A DNA stretch of 64,000 nt from Herbaspirillum aquaticum (lineage in GTDB: Bacteria; Pseudomonadota; Gammaproteobacteria; Burkholderiales; Burkholderiaceae_D): NCBI RefSeq assembly GCF_002213425.1, contig NZ_NJGV01000002.1, forward strand, positions 421,607 to 485,606. The letters are read 5' to 3'. Shown here piece after piece: positions 54,347 to 63,014 of the stretch; within the stretch, counting starts at the first letter, position 1; every line of letters starts with the position of its first letter. Made by a program: the position numbers and the translations under genes. The notes beneath the pieces were generated by a model. The model was given only the letters and a program-made list of their open reading frames with translations. It had not been told where the DNA came from and did no database searches.

Positions 54347-55461
54347 TATTTCCCTCCCTTGTCATCCAGCCACGCACCCTTCAGGGCGACGATACCGCTG
54401 GTGGCAATCTGCTCATTGGCTTGCAGTTCACCCTGGATGCGCAGACGCTGTGCAGCGCTAGCCTGCACCTTGACCGGACGAGCGTCGAAGCCCTTTGCGG
54501 TACGCACGAAGACAACTGCATAGTCTCCGTCATGCGCAACGGCGGACAGCGGGACGTCCCAGCTGCCGGCGGCCTTCTCAGGCATCAGTTCCATGGTCAC
54601 GAACTGGCCAGGCAACAATGCGCCTTTGCCGCCTTCGAGAGAGGCGCGCAAAGTTACGCTCTGGCTACCTGCGGCTACACCTGCGCCGACACTAAGAAGT
54701 TTGCCCTTGGCATCGATACCTTTGACCTTGACCGGTGTCCCTGCACGCCAATTGGCGGCATCCGAGACAGGAATCTGGATATCGGCGGTCAAGACATCAG
54801 CCTGCGTCAGACGCATCAGTGGGGTGCTGGCATCAACACGCTGTCCGAGTTTGGCTTCGATATCGGTCACAATGCCGCCCTTGGCAGCACGCAGGACGAA
54901 GCCATCCTCTACCTTGCCGGCTGTACCCAGCCCCTTTTGCCCCCCATCCGTAACACCGGCCATGCGCAGAGCAGCCTTGGCTTGGAACAGCGCTGCTTCA
55001 CTCTCGCGCAATGCGGCTTGCGATTCTTGAACTCGACGCTGGGCAATGATTCCTTCGTCAAAAAGCGCCTTCTCGCGCTGAGCGTTTTGCGCAGCCAGGC
55101 TGTACTTCGAATTCGCCGTCATCAGCTGCATCTGCAGCTGGCTGAAGTCCGGACTCATGACGCGTAACAACGGAGCGCCTTGCTTTACCGTTTCGTTGTG
55201 ACGTACGAGGATCTGCGAGACCATGCCGGCCAATGGAGAACTGATGATTTGTTCGCGATCCGGTGGAACAGTGATCTGTGCGGGATACTGCACGGCGACC
55301 GCTTCGGATTGCTGATCGAGCGACACGAGCTGAATGCCAAGCGCCTTGATCTGTTGATCAGAGACAGGGAAAGATTTTGGCCTGTCGGCAGCGTGGGCCG
55401 CCAATGCCTGGGAGATGAGAATAGCCAGAGCAAGTCGCCCGACGAAAGCACGTGTTTTCAT
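54346..55461 (-). CDS. czcB: Periplasmic adaptor of the RND efflux system (CzcB-like)
   Basis: 371 aa. A signal peptide (AILISQALAAHAAD region) is followed by a barrel-sandwich/lipoyl domain (IISSPLAGMVSQILVRHNET), a helical hairpin (AAQNAQREKALFDEGIIAQR) and a beta barrel (ADIQIPVSDAANWRAGTPVK). It links CzcA to CzcC. There is no His-rich N-terminal extension. Its stop overlaps the czcA start by 1 nt. Confidence 0.88.
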   Translation of the reverse strand: MKTRAFVGRLALAILISQALAAHAADRPKSFPVSDQQIKALGIQLVSLDQQSEAVAVQYPAQITVPPDREQIISSPLAGMVSQILVRHNETVKQGAPLLRVMSPDFSQLQMQLMTANSKYSLAAQNAQREKALFDEGIIAQRRVQESQAALRESEAALFQAKAALRMAGVTDGGQKGLGTAGKVEDGFVLRAAKGGIVTDIEAKLGQRVDASTPLMRLTQADVLTADIQIPVSDAANWRAGTPVKVKGIDAKGKLLSVGAGVAAGSQSVTLRASLEGGKGALLPGQFVTMELMPEKAAGSWDVPLSAVAHDGDYAVVFVRTAKGFDARPVKVQASAAQRLRIQGELQANEQIATSGIVALKGAWLDDKGGK

Positions 55462-55487
55462 ATTGATGTCCTGAGCACCGCCCGTCC

Positions 55488-55503
55488 GGGCGGCACAAGG
55501 CAG
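55488..55503. promoter_or_regulatory. Compact GC hairpin upstream of czcB
   Basis: CCGCCCG (55488-55494) and CGGGCGG (55497-55503) pair perfectly over a 2-nt gap, 27 bp before the czcB start. It could be an attenuator or mRNA-processing stem between the CzcI-like gene and the pump genes; no T-run follows on the minus strand. Confidence 0.35.
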
Positions 55504-55640
55504 CCCAGAGGCGGACGGATTAATTCACAGCGAGAAATGTTGAGACGCGATGCGGCGATGGCCTGGTCAACAAAGAGCGATCTCGCCAGACGAGTCAGTC
55601 CATGTCGCCAGGATCACTGACGCAAAAAATAGCGAAGGAA

Positions 55641-56000
55641 TCAGATCGACGAGCGTCGAGGAGGCTTAAATGGCGCGGGGAATACCGACTCCGGAACCCG
55701 GAAAGCCAGTAGTGAAAAAATCAGGATGGTGGCCAACGCCAATACCTGCGGCGCCGCCGTCACGGAGGCGGGCAGCGGTTGGACGTGATCCGAGGCATGC
55801 AGCAACTGATGTTCAGCGCCTGTAGGCATGTCGTGGTCATCGTCGTCGGCATGATGATCCGTCGCGGAAACCAGTTCTCCATGCAGGGCATGATCCAGCT
55901 CATGATGAATCCATTGCGTGCGCATCTGAGCAATACCGATGTTCGCGATGAAAATCGCGAGCATCAGTAAGGCGACACGTTGGCAAATGGTTCTTGTCAT
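55641..56000 (-). CDS. His-rich CzcI-like periplasmic protein (first copy)
   Basis: 119 aa. The N-terminal helix (VALLMLAIFIANIGIAQMRT) precedes a His/Asp cluster (DHHADDDDHDMPTGAEHQLL) and a second hydrophobic stretch. The tail FPAPFKPPRRSSI is a variant of the CzcI ERPPR end. CzcI-type genes usually head czcICBA operons, as here. Predicted to sense or buffer periplasmic metal. Confidence 0.7.
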   Translation of the reverse strand: MTRTICQRVALLMLAIFIANIGIAQMRTQWIHHELDHALHGELVSATDHHADDDDHDMPTGAEHQLLHASDHVQPLPASVTAAPQVLALATILIFSLLAFRVPESVFPAPFKPPRRSSI

Positions 56001-56099
56001 GAAATCAGGTAACGCACATATTAGGTACTAGGTTTTTCAAATTATCCGTTAGCGGCAAACAGCTTTCAATCACCATAACGGCCAGAAAATACCCTCAAT

Positions 56100-56195
56100 T
56101 CAGTCCATCAGGACATATTGCAGCGAAAAATATATGCCGAAGCATAGCACCAGCACAGTGGCAATATAAGCCAGGGTTTTCCTGAACCATTTCAT
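56100..56195 (-). CDS. 31-aa membrane protein translationally coupled to the MFS exporter
   Basis: ATG 56195 overlaps the TGA of the MFS gene (ATGA). The peptide begins MKWFRKTLAYIATVLVLCFG and ends FSLQYVLMD. A basic amphipathic start and one transmembrane helix make it a typical small-protein subunit. The overlap argues for real translation and for joint function with the exporter. I know of no named family; an accessory subunit like those of other small-protein-regulated transporters is the inference. Confidence 0.6.
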   Translation of the reverse strand: MKWFRKTLAYIATVLVLCFGIYFSLQYVLMD

Positions 56196-57496
56196 GGACG
56201 TGGCCAGTGACGATGATAGTCATCAATAACGTAATGATGGCGATGACGCTTTCCGCCACCGGCCAGATGCTCATGCCCGTCATCCAAGTCGGCATGCACA
56301 TGCTCCACCTGCTCTGGATCATCTTTGGGCCACAGTTTCGCGGCAGCAATAACAGCCACCAAAGCAATCACACCGAGCACGGCGAACGTCGCCGGCAGGC
56401 CGATACGGGCGCCGAGCCAACCCGCGACCGGATAGGTAATTAGCCAGCAAGCATGCGACAGTGCGAACTGCGCGGCGAACAAGGACGGACGGTCTTCAGC
56501 GGACGAGGACCGACGTAATAGCCTCCCTGATGGAGTTTGAGTCAGAGAGTACCCAATCCCCAGCAGCACCCAAAGCACCAGCAACCAAGCATACGAACCC
56601 ACTGCACTGCCCGCGAAGAGGCCGATGACCAACGCCGACGCGCCGGACAGCATTGCTGTGCGATCAGGAATGCTCTTGAGCAGGCCAGGCAAGATGAAGG
56701 CAGCAGCCATCGAACCACCGCCGAAAGCGGCAAGCGCCCAAGCAGTTTGCGTTTGTGTCAGCCCGAATTTGGCCTGAACGTACACCACAGTATTGACAAT
56801 CACCATGGCGCTTGCCGCAGCGACGGCAAGATTGAGCGCCAGAAGGCCGCGCAGGCGGGGAGTGGCCAAATATGCTTGGATCCCCTTGGTCGTGCGGTAA
56901 TAGATACCGCGCGGCGGTGACAGTTTTGCCTTTGGCAACACGACGGAGACCACCAGCAAAGCCGATCCGATGAAGCCGATCGACGTCCCGGCGAACAACA
57001 TGTGAAAACTGATTACGCTCACCAATGCAGCCGCCAGCATCGGGCTGACCACGCTTTCCAGGTCATAGGCGAGGCGCGATAGCGACAATGCCTTGGTGTA
57101 CTCCTCTTCCTCTGGCAGCACATCCGGAATGGTTGCCTGGAAGGTCGGCGTGAAAGCCGCCGACGCCGATTGCAGCACAAAGATCAGGATGTAGATCTGC
57201 CAGATTTGCGTGACGAACGGCAGTGAAATTGCCACTGCGGCGCGGACTAAATCAAGAGAGACCAGGGTGGCGCGTCGCGGTAGGCGCTCTGCAAAGGCGG
57301 AGGCAATTGGCGCCACACCGATGTAGGCGATCATCTTAATTGCCAATGCCGTGCCGAGCACCGTTCCGGCTTTGTCTCCCGCGAGGTCGAAGGCGAGCAG
57401 GCCCAATGCGACGGTGGCAAGCCCCGTGCCCACCAGCGCAATCACTTGCGCTAGGAACAGGTGTCGGTAGCTGCGGTTGCGAAATACCGAAAACAT
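56192..57496 (-). CDS. NreB-like MFS nickel exporter with His-rich tail
   Basis: 434 aa, 12 transmembrane helices of the major facilitator family (MFSVFRNRSYRHLFLAQVIA at the start, IPDVLPEEEEYTKALSLSRL in the loop, LLGIGYSLTQTPSGRLLRRS later). The cytoplasmic C-terminus is His-rich (EHVHADLDDGHEHL, KRHRHHYVIDDYHRHWPRP), as in NreB nickel exporters. Context with RcnA/RcnR-type genes supports Ni2+ (or Co2+) export. It follows rcnA by 13 bp in the same transcript. Confidence 0.83.
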   Translation of the reverse strand: MFSVFRNRSYRHLFLAQVIALVGTGLATVALGLLAFDLAGDKAGTVLGTALAIKMIAYIGVAPIASAFAERLPRRATLVSLDLVRAAVAISLPFVTQIWQIYILIFVLQSASAAFTPTFQATIPDVLPEEEEYTKALSLSRLAYDLESVVSPMLAAALVSVISFHMLFAGTSIGFIGSALLVVSVVLPKAKLSPPRGIYYRTTKGIQAYLATPRLRGLLALNLAVAAASAMVIVNTVVYVQAKFGLTQTQTAWALAAFGGGSMAAAFILPGLLKSIPDRTAMLSGASALVIGLFAGSAVGSYAWLLVLWVLLGIGYSLTQTPSGRLLRRSSSAEDRPSLFAAQFALSHACWLITYPVAGWLGARIGLPATFAVLGVIALVAVIAAAKLWPKDDPEQVEHVHADLDDGHEHLAGGGKRHRHHYVIDDYHRHWPRP

Positions 57497-57509
57497 GATG
57501 CTCCCTTGT

Positions 57510-58643
57510 TTAAGCCGGCAGCGCGGCCCAGCCGCTGTACAACACGTATATACCGACCAGGATGATCAGCGCACTAGAGAAATACGGTGCCTTGCGCGTG
57601 AATTCGCCAAATCCTGACCAACGTTTGGAAACATGGCGGACACTGAACGCGGCTACCACACCGGACGCAACCATGGTCAAGGCCAATCCGACGCTAAAGC
57701 ACAGCACCAGCCCGGCGCCCAAAGAGAATTTCTTCAGCTGCAAGCACAGCAACAGCACGGTGATCGCTGCAGGACAAGGAATCAGGCCGCCGGTCAAGCC
57801 AAACATCACGATTTGACCAGTGCTGATGTCCCGGTTCGCAAAGCGATTGCGGATGTCATTAGCATGTGCCCGCTCATGGGCGTCTTGATAGCCGCCATCG
57901 GAGACATCAAGCCCCCCATGGTCGTGACCATGTTCGTGGGCGTCACCATGAGCATGCTCTTCGTAGGTCAGATCGTAAATGTGATAATGCGCGCCATGGG
58001 CCAAGAAGACCTGAGCTTTGAACTCATGAGGCTCAGGAATCTCATCAATGGACTCCAGAAATTGGCCCTTGTCGGCAAACTTGAATGTCTGTTCGGTGCC
58101 GTCCGGACGAACAGTGCGGATTTCCACACCTGCTGCCGGCCAGGGGCGATTGCTTTTGTCGGCGAAGATGCGGAAGCGCGGCGGCACATTCTCTTCGAAG
58201 ATATCGATGCGGATCTGGCCATGGCCCGTATTGACCCACTTGGTTTCATCGTGAGCGTGATGGTGATGCGCGGCATCAGCTTGTCGGCTCTGTTCCTGCG
58301 ACTGTTGCCAAGTTCTGAATGCCATCCAAAGCGCGACGCCTAGAATCAGCACGCCCGATGCCATTTGAAAATAGGGCTCGGATGATTCAGCGCTCCATTG
58401 GCTGCCGAAGTACATACCAGCCAACGCCACCAACCAGACGACGGCCGTATGCGATACCGTCGCCGACAGCCCGAGCAGCACGGCTTGCGAAACAGTACCG
58501 CGAATGGCGACGATAAACGCCGCCATCATGGTCTTGGAATGGCCCGGCTCCAGCCCATGCAAGGCGCCGAGCAGAATTGCACTGGGTATGAATATCCAGA
58601 AATTGCCCGCCCCTTGCTGGAGCAGACTTGCAATGTCTGTCAT
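57510..58643 (-). CDS. rcnA: RcnA/NicO-family nickel-cobalt exporter
   Basis: 377 aa. The NiCoT/RcnA motif ALHGLEPGHSKTMMAAF lies near the N-terminus and SATVSHTAVVWLVAL follows. A long hydrophilic loop is rich in His (DAAHHHHAHDE; AHGDAHEHGHDHGGL), and the second helical bundle has TGGLIPCPAAITVLLLC, the matching half motif. It exports Ni2+ and Co2+ across the inner membrane. It is 9 bp after the regulator gene and controlled by the palindrome at 58930-58957 in all likelihood. Confidence 0.9.
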   Translation of the reverse strand: MTDIASLLQQGAGNFWIFIPSAILLGALHGLEPGHSKTMMAAFIVAIRGTVSQAVLLGLSATVSHTAVVWLVALAGMYFGSQWSAESSEPYFQMASGVLILGVALWMAFRTWQQSQEQSRQADAAHHHHAHDETKWVNTGHGQIRIDIFEENVPPRFRIFADKSNRPWPAAGVEIRTVRPDGTEQTFKFADKGQFLESIDEIPEPHEFKAQVFLAHGAHYHIYDLTYEEHAHGDAHEHGHDHGGLDVSDGGYQDAHERAHANDIRNRFANRDISTGQIVMFGLTGGLIPCPAAITVLLLCLQLKKFSLGAGLVLCFSVGLALTMVASGVVAAFSVRHVSKRWSGFGEFTRKAPYFSSALIILVGIYVLYSGWAALPA

Positions 58644-58652
58644 ATCTGCTCC

Positions 58653-58922
58653 TTAGAGATATTTGGTGATTTCCTTGAATTCCCGCATGGCATCGGCGGC
58701 TTCCTTACCGTCCGACTGCATCACGTGATCCAGGCAATGATCTATGTGATCGTGTATCAGGGCGCGTTTCGCGTTGGCAACAGCACTTTCGACGGCCTGT
58801 AGCTGCTGGGAGACTTCCAGGCAGGCTCGTCCGGCCTCCATCATGGAAATAATGGTCTTCAAATGCCCTTCGGCCCGTTTCAGGCGCTTGATGATGTCTG
58901 GGTGGGAGGTGTGAATGCTCAT
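58653..58922 (-). CDS. CsoR/RcnR-family metal-sensing repressor (DmeR-like)
   Basis: 89 aa all-helical DUF156 protein. Metal ligands by alignment: His4/His7 at the N-terminus, Cys34 (GRACLEV), His59 and Cys63 (HDHIDHCLDH). This C-H-C pattern is CsoR-like, with N-terminal His as in Ni/Co sensors, so a DmeR/RcnR-type nickel-cobalt repressor is likely given rcnA next to it. It is the first gene after the G-tract palindrome, whose near end is 8 bp before the start codon. Confidence 0.85.
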   Translation of the reverse strand: MSIHTSHPDIIKRLKRAEGHLKTIISMMEAGRACLEVSQQLQAVESAVANAKRALIHDHIDHCLDHVMQSDGKEAADAMREFKEITKYL

Positions 58923-58929
58923 GATCTCA

Positions 58930-58957
58930 GTTATCCTATCCGGGGGGATAGGATAAC
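58930..58957. promoter_or_regulatory. G-tract palindrome, operator of the RcnR/DmeR-like repressor
   Basis: GTTATCCTATCC (58930-58941), GGGG, GGATAGGATAAC (58946-58957): 12-bp perfect arms around a G-tract. Operators of RcnR, CsoR and DmeR proteins consist of a G/C tract flanked by an AT inverted repeat, so this is a textbook candidate. Confidence 0.85.
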
Positions 58958-59006
58958 ACGAAATAAAAAAGACGCTCCCACCACATCGCTAGCGCGCCTC
59001 AAGGGC

Positions 59007-59333
59007 TTAGGCGCCGTGGTAAAGCGATTGCCGGAAATCGTTGCTGGTAGCGCTTTCCAGCTCCTTCTTTACTTCCGCGCGGGACTTCGGCGTGCTGGCT
59101 TGGCGGATGATCGGGTAGTTGTTGCCGTTCGTGATGACACCATCGCTTTGAGCTTGTTTGAGCTCGGCGAGGACGTCAGCGCGGGTCATCTTGCTCTGGA
59201 ACGGCACGATGGGATAGTTATTGCGGGCAGTCACGTTGGCGTTATCGCGTTGCTCAGGCGTCATCGACTGGGCGTTGACTATGGAAGCGGTGAGCAGCGT
59301 GGCGAGCAGGGCAAAAATAGCGGTAGATTTCAT
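59007..59333 (-). CDS. DUF4148 periplasmic protein
   Basis: 108 aa. A Sec signal (MKSTAIFALLATLLTASIVNA) precedes a DUF4148 domain with the paired repeats MTRADVLAELKQAQSDGVIT and SRAEVKKELESAT. Such small proteins are abundant in Burkholderiales and often sit next to metal- or stress-responsive two-component genes; function unknown. CTGGAGAATCTA precedes ATG 59333. It is divergent from the CusR-like regulator and may share the palindrome at 59441-59456. Confidence 0.8.
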   Translation of the reverse strand: MKSTAIFALLATLLTASIVNAQSMTPEQRDNANVTARNNYPIVPFQSKMTRADVLAELKQAQSDGVITNGNNYPIIRQASTPKSRAEVKKELESATSNDFRQSLYHGA

Positions 59334-59440
59334 TAGATTCTCCAGGTCAGGGTTAAGAAGTCCGCCACAATCCAGAAAGAGGAGTTGCGCCGACATGGAG
59401 AATTCTAGAAAGGCGCCCCACACAGATGTATTGCTGAGGT

Positions 59441-59456
59441 ATTACAAATTTGTAAT
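59441..59456. promoter_or_regulatory. CusR/CopR-type palindrome between DUF4148 and the regulator gene
   Basis: ATTACAAATTTGTAAT is a perfect 16-bp palindrome in the 185-bp divergent region. It closely resembles the CusR/HprR box (CATTACAAAATTGTAATG in E. coli, by recollection). Likely target of the adjacent regulator, controlling itself and perhaps the DUF4148 gene. Confidence 0.75.
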
Positions 59457-59518
59457 GAATGACGAAGATCGAATGATTGAAAATGTAGGCACCTTTGCAT
59501 GAACCTTAGGAGATAGCG

Positions 59519-60190
59519 ATGCGCCTTCTGTTGATTGAAGATGAACCCAAGGCGGGGGACTACCTCCAACGCGGCCTGAGCGAGTCAGGCTTTGTCGTCG
59601 ACTGGACGCGCAATGGCGTAGATGGCCTGCATCTGGCGACGGAAAGCCACTATCACCTGATCGTTCTGGATATCATGTTGCCGGGCATGTCAGGATGGGA
59701 CGTCCTACGCACGCTGCGTCGTACTCACGACACTCCTGTGCTATTCCTGACCGCGCGTGACGAAGTCGAAGACCGCGTCAAAGGGCTGGAGCTCGGTGCC
59801 GATGATTACCTCGTCAAACCATTCGCCTATACCGAGCTTCTCGCGCGCGTGCGAACCCTGCTGCGCCGCGGTGTCTCGCGCGAGAGCGAAACGATTGTGA
59901 TTGGAGATCTTCATATCGACGTCGTCCGACGCAAAGTGGTGCGCAACGGCAACCGGCTTGAACTGACGGCCAAGGAATTTGCTCTGCTCTATATGCTCGC
60001 CAAGCGCACTGGCGAAGTTCTTTCCCGGTCAGAAATCGCTTCGCAGGTATGGGATATGAATTTCGACAGCGATACCAATGTCGTCGACGTTGCAGTCCGG
60101 AGGTTGCGCGCCAAGCTTGACGATCCCGCCGAGAGAAAACTTATCCACACGGTGTGGGGCATGGGATATGTCCTGGAGGAGCGCAATTGA
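59519..60190 (+). CDS. Heavy-metal response regulator, CusR/CopR/IrlR-like
   Basis: 223 aa OmpR-type regulator. The receiver [20 protein letters not shown] has Asp51 (IVLDIMLPG). The DNA-binding domain shows [20 protein letters not shown] and [16 protein letters not shown], the CusR/IrlR consensus. TTAGGAG precedes the ATG. It overlaps the kinase by 4 nt. The target metal could be Cu/Ag or Zn/Cd/Co. Confidence 0.92.
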   Translation: MRLLLIEDEPKAGDYLQRGLSESGFVVDWTRNGVDGLHLATESHYHLIVLDIMLPGMSGWDVLRTLRRTHDTPVLFLTARDEVEDRVKGLELGADDYLVKPFAYTELLARVRTLLRRGVSRESETIVIGDLHIDVVRRKVVRNGNRLELTAKEFALLYMLAKRTGEVLSRSEIASQVWDMNFDSDTNVVDVAVRRLRAKLDDPAERKLIHTVWGMGYVLEERN

Positions 60191-61596
60191 AACTGAACGC
60201 TCCCTTGTCCATCGTCGCCCGGTTGGTGTTGTTGTTCGCCGCCGCCTCTGTGTTCACATTGACGGCAGTCGGTGCCTATCTGTATCACTCGTTGGCCCAT
60301 CAACTGGAAACGCGCGACGACGAGGAGTTGCTTGGAAAAATCCGCTCGATCGCCCACCTGGTAAAGGAAGCGGGCTCGGTCGATGCCATGCGACGGGCCC
60401 CTCATATTTTTCTAGATGCCACCCTTGGGCATGACAAGTTGCTAGTGGAGATCAAGACCACGGATAACGGGCTGTCACTGACTAATCCCGGCACCAGCCC
60501 TCTGGTCTTCCCCAAAGTCCTGACTTTGCAGGAAGAGCTCGACAAGTCCGCTATTTTCACCCTGGACATGGGCGAAGGAGAATCAGCGCGGGCGGTCGCC
60601 TGCGAACTACAAGTCGCGAAAACGGGTGAAATCGTGCAAGTCATGGTGGCCCGGTTAAGCTCGGATCGCATGGCGTTACTCGGCCAATACCGGATGGAGA
60701 TATGGATTTGCGTTTGCGCGGCCATCATCCTGGCCACGGTATTGAGCTACTTCCTGGTCAAGCGCGGATTGTCACCCTTGCGGCAACTGGCGATGAGAAC
60801 CCGGGAAATCACCGTACACAAGCTCGACACGCAAATCGAGCTGAGTTCCGCGCCCCCCGATTTGCAAATCATCGTCCGCGCGTTCAATGAGATGCTCAAC
60901 AGATTACATTCGAGCTTTGAGAACCTCACGCAGTTTTCCGCCGATCTCGCTCATGACTTGCGTACTCCGCTCAACAATCTGATGATCCAGACTCAGGTGG
61001 CGTTAGGCCAGGTCCGCTCTGTCGATGAGTACCAGGCCTTGTTGGGGTCCAACCTGGAAGAATTCCAACGCCTGACGCGTATGACAGAGAGCATGCTTTT
61101 CATCGCGAGGGCAGAGAATGCCTCCATCGTTCTCCAGCGAGAACAATTGGATCTTCCCCGCGAATTGCAGAAGATTGCGGACTACTTTGAAGGATTGGCG
61201 GAAGAAAACAACGTCTCTATTGAAGTAACCGCCACCAGCACCTTGGCGGCAGACCCCATCTTATTGCGTCGAGCCGTCGGCAACCTCGTTGCCAATGCAC
61301 TGCGCTATACCCCCAGTGGGGAGCGGATACGCATCACCGTGACACCTGATGGCGATGCCCTATCAATCTCCGTAGCCAATCCCGGCGCGGGAATCGATCC
61401 GGAACAACTCTCTCGCATCTTTGACCGTTTCTATCGAGCCGATCCGTCTCGCGTCGATTCAGCCAATTCGGCTGGACTCGGGCTGGCCATTGTCAAATCG
61501 ATCATGAGCCTGCATGGCGGCACCGTTTCTGCGACATGTACCTCGGCCGGAATCACTATCTTCACGCTTAGCTTCCCTCTCTCTTCGCCGGCGTGA
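60187..61596 (+). CDS. Heavy-metal sensor histidine kinase, CusS/IrlS-like
   Basis: 469 aa. Two transmembrane helices (about 12-34 and 165-187) flank a periplasmic sensor. HAMP is followed by His256 in [14 protein letters not shown] and the ATPase motifs [23 protein letters not shown] and [18 protein letters not shown]. The start is TTG 60187, with GGAGGAG 6 nt upstream and a TTGA overlap with the regulator's stop; any ATG further in would lose the first helix. Confidence 0.9.
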   Translation: MKLNAPLSIVARLVLLFAAASVFTLTAVGAYLYHSLAHQLETRDDEELLGKIRSIAHLVKEAGSVDAMRRAPHIFLDATLGHDKLLVEIKTTDNGLSLTNPGTSPLVFPKVLTLQEELDKSAIFTLDMGEGESARAVACELQVAKTGEIVQVMVARLSSDRMALLGQYRMEIWICVCAAIILATVLSYFLVKRGLSPLRQLAMRTREITVHKLDTQIELSSAPPDLQIIVRAFNEMLNRLHSSFENLTQFSADLAHDLRTPLNNLMIQTQVALGQVRSVDEYQALLGSNLEEFQRLTRMTESMLFIARAENASIVLQREQLDLPRELQKIADYFEGLAEENNVSIEVTATSTLAADPILLRRAVGNLVANALRYTPSGERIRITVTPDGDALSISVANPGAGIDPEQLSRIFDRFYRADPSRVDSANSAGLGLAIVKSIMSLHGGTVSATCTSAGITIFTLSFPLSSPA

Positions 61597-61709
61597 TACG
61601 CCGGCACCTTCTCGTCCAACCTTGCTCCCGCCTGACACGACCATTCTTGCCAATTGACATGGCAAATCCGCTTTTTTCCATCACAAGGAAAAAAGAAGCG
61701 AGGGTTAAA

Positions 61710-63014
61710 TTGACGATCCGGTTTGGAAGGATCACTCCAGACGTCATTACGAGAAACATCATTATCTTGACAGCAACATCTCCGACAGAGAGGCCTCAGA
61801 GCCGAGGTCTGCTGCTTGCCATACTTTTGCTGGCTTCTACGCCCGCAAGCGGAGAAACTCATGCGGCGGAAAAGTCGGGGGCTAGCTCCGATACGGTTAC
61901 CGCACGCGGTAACGACACTGATACAGCGGAAAACAACGGAGCTGCCGGCGATTTCGACAACCTGCTGTTTGGAGATATGGGAGGGCTACGCCCCGCCCTC
62001 AAATCCCGAGGCATCACCCTGACGCTTCAGGAAACCAGCGAATATCTCGGCAACCTGAGCGGAGGCGTTCATCGTGGTTTCCAGTACAACGGACTTACTA
62101 CGCTTGGGGTGCAGATCGATACGGAGAAAGCCTTCGGACTGACAGGTGGCCAGATCTACCTCAGTGGGCTGCAAATCCATGGCACAAATCTCAGCGAAGA
62201 CAACTTGAAAACCCTGCAGACCGCCAGCGGGATTCACGCTGATCGCGCGACCCGCTTGTGGGAAGCCTGGTTCGAACAGCAACTGATGGATGGCGCCCTC
62301 GGCGTCAAGCTTGGCCAGCAAAGCCTGGATCAGGAATTCATGCTCAACACGAATGCGGGCTATTTCATCAACACCATGTTTGGCTGGCCAATGCTGCCAA
62401 CCGCCGACCTGCCAGCTGGCGGTGCTGCCTATCCACTTGCGGCCCTGGGCCTGAGGCTGTCCGTCAAACCTATTGATGGCCTGACTTGACTCGGCGGCGT
62501 ATTCAGTGCTACCCCAGTCTCCAACCCTGAGGGGGATCCACAAAAGCGCAATCGCAATGGAACGGATTTCCCGTTAGGCCGAGGCACGATGTCAATCGTG
62601 GAGATGCAGTTGTCGGCGCCCGCCGGAAAGGCGGAGAAGGCAACTCCTGATTGGACCTATCGCTTGGGTGCCTGGTACAACACGCATTCATTCGATGACC
62701 AGCGCTTTGACGAAACGGGCCGCTCCTTGTCGGATCCTTCGAGTAATGGCATTCCCCGCGAGCATAAAGGGAATTTTTCCTTCTACATTGCCGCTGATCA
62801 GGTGATCTGGCGCGATCGCTCAGCTCCAGAGCGCAGCATCTCGGTTCTAGCGAGATTCATGAAGACGCCCTTCAAGGATCGCAATCTAATCGATGCCAGT
62901 CTGAACATGGGTGTCGTTTTTCGCGGCCCAAATCGGCATCGCCCGAACGATACGCTTGCACTCGGCGCGGGCTACGCGCATGTGACCGGCCTGAAACAAC
63001 TGGTCCAGACTTAA
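61710..63014 (+). pseudogene. OprB-family carbohydrate porin, premature stop and 3' truncation by an IS
   Basis: Probable TTG start at 61710 (AGGG upstream) with signal helix LLLAILLLASTPASGET. The barrel reads FDNLLFGDMGGLRPALKSRG, then ETSEYLGNLSGG and LWEAWFEQQLMDGALGVKLG, typical of OprB. A TGA at 62487-62489 interrupts IDGLT/LGGVFSA in the same frame, which then continues open (GDPQKRNRNGTDFPL, TYRLGAWYNTHSFDD, VFRGPNRHRPNDTLALGAGY) to 63014, where the IS begins. Both ends of the break are in one frame, so a single base change (TGG to TGA is simplest) explains it. The last barrel strands are missing. Confidence 0.8.
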
